Shown here: positions 60,911-64,000 of the stretch, one piece after another
Layout of the letters: every line of letters starts with the position of its first letter
Position numbering within the stretch: the stretch's first letter is position 1
DNA from: Clostridium_AW malenominatum
GTDB taxonomy: Bacteria; Bacillota; Clostridia; Clostridiales; Clostridiaceae
DNA length: 64,000 bases
Direction: 5' to 3'
Assembly: GCF_039521365.1 (NCBI RefSeq)
Contig: NZ_BAAACF010000006.1
Coordinates: 122,527-186,526, forward strand
Made by a program: the position numbers and the translations under genes
Notes under the pieces: generated by a model
The model's database searches: none
Told to the model about the DNA's origin: nothing
Seen by the model: the letters and a program-made list of their open reading frames with translations, nothing else

Positions 60911-61781
60911 AAGAATTTCCTCCTCTAAATAAAAGTTTTTTTGGTTTAAATGAAAGGGTTTTCCCATTCATGGATAGTGCTATTACTACAATTACTGCTG
61001 TTATTAATTTTAAATCTGTAGTTTGGAAATTTAACTTTAATGCAAAAGCTGTGCAAGCGTTATATAATACTGAACCCAAAATTCCAATTGCGGAAGCTTT
61101 TAATATAGAAATTCTTTTAAATATTGTTTCTCCTATAATAATTGAGGCAAGTCCCATAACTATAATTCCTGTCCCCATTCCAACATCTGAAAATCTTCTG
61201 TATTGAGCCATCATTCCCCCAGATAGAGCCACTAATCCATTTGACATAGCTAAGCCCAATATTTTTATTAGTCCTTTATCCATTCCAAGAGATGTAACTA
61301 ATTGTGGATTATCTCCTGTAGCTTTCAAAATAAATCCTAATTTTGTGTTTAAGAAAAAATCCAACGCTAGTTTTACTAATAAAACAAATAAAACTATAAC
61401 TATTAGAGGATGTACTCCCTCTATAAAAATATTATCTTTATTAAATAGTGGCACATTAGCCTTACCCATAACTCTTAGGTTTATGGAGTATAATCCTATC
61501 ATTACCAAAATTCCTGATAAAAGGTTTGTTATTTTAAGCTTAACATGAAGTAATCCCGTTATTGTTCCAGCTGCAAGTCCTGCTACTAAAGATAAGAGGC
61601 AGGCTATATATGGATTAATTCCACCCATTAAGGCAGCCGCTGTTACAGATGCTCCTAAAGGGAAGCTTCCATCCACAGATAAATCAGGAAAATCTAGTAT
61701 TTTGTAAGTAATATATACTCCTAAAACCATTATAGAAAATATTAGTCCTTGTTCTAATACACTAATCCAAAAATCAATCAT
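60876..61781 (-). CDS. ABC transporter permease (TrpY type)
   Basis: A 301-aa permease with about eight helices, of the branched-chain-like (LivH-related) type that pairs with ABC_sub_bind proteins: YKILDFPDLSVDGSFPLGA, GLLHVKLKITNLLSGI and GLASIIIGETIF. GGAGGGAG precedes the ATG, which shares one base with the stop of the upstream gene. Confidence 0.92.
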   Translation of the reverse strand: MIDFWISVLEQGLIFSIMVLGVYITYKILDFPDLSVDGSFPLGASVTAAALMGGINPYIACLLSLVAGLAAGTITGLLHVKLKITNLLSGILVMIGLYSINLRVMGKANVPLFNKDNIFIEGVHPLIVIVLFVLLVKLALDFFLNTKLGFILKATGDNPQLVTSLGMDKGLIKILGLAMSNGLVALSGGMMAQYRRFSDVGMGTGIIVMGLASIIIGETIFKRISILKASAIGILGSVLYNACTAFALKLNFQTTDLKLITAVIVVIALSMNGKTLSFKPKKLLFRGGNSYVKNRESAQNI

Positions 61782-62782
61782 TATTTACTCCCTCCAATAA
61801 TCTTAGCTTTTTTTATCAAATCTTCTGGAATATTTATTTTCAATTTATTTGCCATATCCATATTTATAACTAATTCTGTATCCTGTAAAGTAGTCACTGC
61901 CATATCCTTAGGATTTTTTCCCTTAAGTATTTCTACAGCATTTTCTCCTGTTTGATACCCAAGTTTATAATAATCTATACCTTCAGTGGCCAATGCTCCA
62001 CCTTCAACTTCAGCAACTACAGCCCCGATTATAGGTATATTTTTTTCTGTGCATTTAGCTGTTATTATGGGCATTGAGGATGCAACAACATTATCTGCTG
62101 GAGCATATAAAACATCAATTTTATCATTTAATGCATCTAAAGCTTGAGTAATTTCATTTACGTTAGTTACTCCTTTTGTTATAATCTCTAGCCCATATTC
62201 CGGAGCTATTTTTTTAGCTCTTTCTACTTCGGCTTCTGAATTAACTTCACTAGTGTTATATAAAATACCTACCTTCTTAGCATTTGGAACCAATTTCTTT
62301 AATAGCTCAAACTGCTTATCAATTGGTGCTGCATCTGTAGTTCCAGCTACATTAGTGCCTGACTTTTCAACAGATTTTATAAGTCCTGCCTTCACTGGAT
62401 CTGTAACTGCTGTTATTAAAATAGGTATGTCCTTTGTTGCGTTATAAGCTGCTTGCGCTGTCGGTGTTGCTATAGCAAGTATTAAATCCTTTTTATCTGA
62501 TACAAAGCCCTGAGCAATAGTTTGAGCTACTGGCATATCCCCTTGAGCATTTTTAAAGTCTATTTGGATATTCTCCCCATCTTTATATCCATTTTTCTCA
62601 AGTGCATCAATAAATCCCTTTCTAGCAGCATCTAAAGACTCATGCTCTATAATCTGAGTTATTCCTATCTTACTTACCTTCTTATCATTTGAAGTTGTAG
62701 CAGTTTTTCCACATCCTCCAAGTATAACTGTCCCCATTATTACCCCTGTTACTAAAACCTTTAATATTCTTTTACTTATCAT
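61781..62782 (-). CDS. ABC transporter substrate-binding lipoprotein (TrpX type)
   Basis: A 333-aa lipoprotein of the ABC_sub_bind (PF04392) family. Lipobox ILGGC, then VSKIGITQIIEHESLDAARK, and AGTTDAAPIDKQFELLKKL. TrpX-type proteins are often under T-boxes and are thought to bind tryptophan or another aromatic amino acid. Here three tandem T-boxes precede the gene, with an apparent UUC (Phe) specifier. AGGGGGT precedes the ATG. Confidence 0.92.
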   Translation of the reverse strand: MISKRILKVLVTGVIMGTVILGGCGKTATTSNDKKVSKIGITQIIEHESLDAARKGFIDALEKNGYKDGENIQIDFKNAQGDMPVAQTIAQGFVSDKKDLILAIATPTAQAAYNATKDIPILITAVTDPVKAGLIKSVEKSGTNVAGTTDAAPIDKQFELLKKLVPNAKKVGILYNTSEVNSEAEVERAKKIAPEYGLEIITKGVTNVNEITQALDALNDKIDVLYAPADNVVASSMPIITAKCTEKNIPIIGAVVAEVEGGALATEGIDYYKLGYQTGENAVEILKGKNPKDMAVTTLQDTELVINMDMANKLKINIPEDLIKKAKIIGGSK

Positions 62783-62823
62783 AGTTATTACCCCCTGTAT
62801 ATTTATTGTTTTTGCTTATAAAA

Positions 62824-63043
62824 AAAACATACTTATCCTCTTATGAGGCGAAAGTATGTCTCGCGGTGCCACTCAAATTTATCACTTAATATATTAACGG
62901 CTTTCACCGGCACAACCTACTCTTAAAAATTTCAGCCTGCAATTCAAGGGTGAATTTCAATAATCTTAGTTTATGGGCTTGCACCTTATCCCACTCTCTG
63001 TAAAACATCTTATTATTTACTTATCCCTATCACAATTTTTGTT
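62824..63043 (-). promoter_or_regulatory. T-box leader, copy A (proximal to the transporter)
   Basis: A T-box motif GAGTGGCACCGCGAG lies at 62860-62874 and a terminator ACATACTT / AAGTATGT with T-run at 62824-62859. Upstream are GAGAGTGGGATAAGG, TGAAATTCACCC and GCTGAA as in stem I. The tRNA-end-pairing bulge is UGGC, whereas copies B and C have UGGU. Apparent specifier UUC, by alignment to known T-boxes. Confidence 0.88.
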
Positions 63044-63061
63044 TTATTTAATTTTGGGTAT

Positions 63062-63312
63062 AAAAAAAACATACCTATCTCCCTCCATGGGGCGAAAGTA
63101 TGCCGCGGTACCACCCAAATTTATAACTCTAAAAATTGATATATTCTATCAATTTTGTAATCTTTAACGACTTTCGCCGGCTCAGCTTACTTTAAATAAT
63201 TTCAGCTTGCAACTCAAGGGTGAATTTCAATAACCTTAGTTTATGGGCTTACACCTTATCCCACTCTCTGTAAAACATCTTATTATTTACTTATCCCTAT
63301 CATAATTTTTGC
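63062..63312 (-). promoter_or_regulatory. T-box leader, copy B (middle)
   Basis: T-box motif GGGTGGTACCGCGGC at 63102-63116, terminator CATAC / GTATG with T-run at 63063-63102, stem I segments as in copy A (GAGTTGCAAGCTGAA, TTGAAATTCACCC). Apparent specifier UUC. Confidence 0.9.
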
Positions 63313-63332
63313 TTTATTTAATTTTGGGTATA

Positions 63333-63580
63333 AAAAAAACATACCTATCTCCCTCCAATGGGGCGAAAGTATGTCGCGGTACCACCCAAATTTATAACTC
63401 TAAAATTGATATATTCTATCAATTTTTTAATTCTTAACGACTTTCGCCGGCTCAGCTTACTTTAATAATTTCAGCTTACAACTCAAGGGTGAATTTCAAC
63501 AACCTTAGTTTATGGGCTTACACCTTATCCCACTCTCTTTTAAACCTTGATTTGTTTACTTATCCCTGTCACAGTTTTTA
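63333..63580 (-). promoter_or_regulatory. T-box leader, copy C (distal, first transcribed)
   Basis: T-box motif GGGTGGTACCGCGACA at 63372-63387, terminator at 63333-63376, stem I as in the other copies (GAGTTGTAAGCTGAA). The three copies, in tandem, fill the 889-bp gap between the transporter and tRNA-Asn. Confidence 0.9.
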
Positions 63581-63599
63581 ATTAATTATGTTATAAATT

Positions 63600-63628
63600 A
63601 GAATACTATAGCTTTATAGAAAAGTCAA
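63600..63628 (-). promoter_or_regulatory. Promoter of the T-box/transporter transcript
   Basis: TTGACT (63623-63628), 17-bp spacer, TATTCT (63600-63605) on the minus strand, just upstream of T-box copy C. Confidence 0.6.
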
Positions 63629-63671
63629 TAGTATTTTTAAAACTTTTTTTATATTTGTCAAAAAATAAAAA

Positions 63672-63746
<75 letters not shown>

Positions 63747-63757
63747 ACAATGTTTAG

Positions 63758-63874
63758 ACCTGGCGACGACCTACTTTCCCACAAGGCTGCCCTTGTAGTA
63801 TCATCGGCGCTATGAAGCTTAACCTTCGTGTTCGGAAAGGGAACGGGTGTTACCTTCAAGCCATAATCACCAGA
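63758..63874 (-). rRNA. rrf: 5S ribosomal RNA
   Basis: About 117 nt; characteristic segments ACACCCGTTCCCTTTCCGAA, GCGCCGATGATACT and GTGGGAAAGTAGGTC, with paired ends CTGGTGA / TCGCCAG. End of an rRNA operon that continues to the right. Confidence 0.97.
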
Positions 63875-64000
63875 TGCTCTGTTTCTTAAAATCTTCGATT
63901 TTCTAGAAACAGAGTACTTCGCAGCTACGCTGTCGAAGTTTCCTTAATCAGTTTTACCCGATAAGGTTGAAAGAAATGTTCTTTCAAAATTGCACAAAGT
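63875..64000 (-). other. 23S-5S rRNA spacer (part)
   Basis: Contains two inverted repeats, CTCTGTTTCT / AGAAACAGAG and ACTTCG / CGAAGT, as expected for rRNA processing stems. 23S sequence is not yet reached. Confidence 0.7.

Noticed and set aside
62973..63167. A 64-aa plus-strand ORF
   Set aside because: It lies opposite T-box leaders A and B; no family or ribosome site.
62824..63580. CRISPR or simple tandem repeat
   Set aside because: The roughly 260-bp units are T-box leaders with T-box motifs and terminators, not short repeats with unique spacers.

Overview
The window looks like chromosomal DNA of a low-GC, anaerobic, spore-former-type Firmicute, most like Clostridium in the broad sense. 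The evidence is AT-rich spacers, strong AGGAGG ribosome sites with frequent TTG/GTG starts, an [FeFe]-hydrogenase, a B12-dependent ribonucleotide reductase, lysine riboswitches, T-boxes and a 5S rRNA/tRNA-Asn pair at the right edge. I do not assign a species. Most genes are on the minus strand. I see no phage, insertion sequence or CRISPR array.

Layout. 1-5,100: small genes (methyltransferase, ACT protein, lipoprotein, GNAT, LUD protein, two paralogous membrane proteins, thioredoxin) and two internally deleted cell-envelope genes, a vanW and an L,D-transpeptidase. 5,100-6,900: group B-type [FeFe]-hydrogenase with a 2Fe-2S partner. 7,100-13,800: a run of small detoxification and repair enzymes (two NUDIX, two GNAT, an S66 MccF-like peptidase, an MGMT-family protein, a prolyl-tRNA editing protein, dUTPase) plus a DIP1984 gene next to a GC-rich, tRNA-like structured island. 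14,000-18,500: an orphan infC with an ATT start, then asd, an MBL hydrolase and lysC behind two tandem lysine riboswitches. 18,600-22,700: radical SAM protein, PIN protein, an ECF sigma/anti-sigma pair and a frameshifted membrane gene.

22,770-33,600 is the most distinctive metabolic block: PucR regulator, DUF2877, FdrA, a 58-aa FdrA-associated protein, DUF1116, carbamate kinase, a permease and two different CodA-like amidohydrolases. The order resembles E. coli yahEFG-I-J and fdrA-ylbEF. I infer an ATP-yielding route that takes up a cyclic ureide or related amide, opens it hydrolytically, moves the carbamoyl group to phosphate and makes ATP. The substrate is unknown.

33,700-48,000: ComFB, Rrf2 regulator, nrdJ under two NrdR boxes, an SLH-domain protein, an SOS-controlled 79-aa protein of unknown function, a dipeptidase/isomerase pair, threonine synthase with RidA, an Lrp regulator, DUF378, and a lysine-riboswitch-controlled NhaC-family (LysW-type) transporter. 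48,100-56,400: glutaminase and a MalY-type lyase, then an amino-acid ABC transporter with two binding proteins followed by argG and argH, with ARG-box-like sites upstream. 56,400-64,000: two divergent coiled-coil proteins, PlsC, a ComEC-like MBL protein, a LiaF-like protein, a TrpXYZ-type ABC transporter behind three tandem T-boxes, then tRNA-Asn, 5S rRNA and part of the 23S-5S spacer.

Amino-acid regulation is a recurring theme: three lysine riboswitches, three T-boxes and ARG boxes. A 12-mer, GGGGACAGTTAT, recurs both as terminator stems and inside genes.
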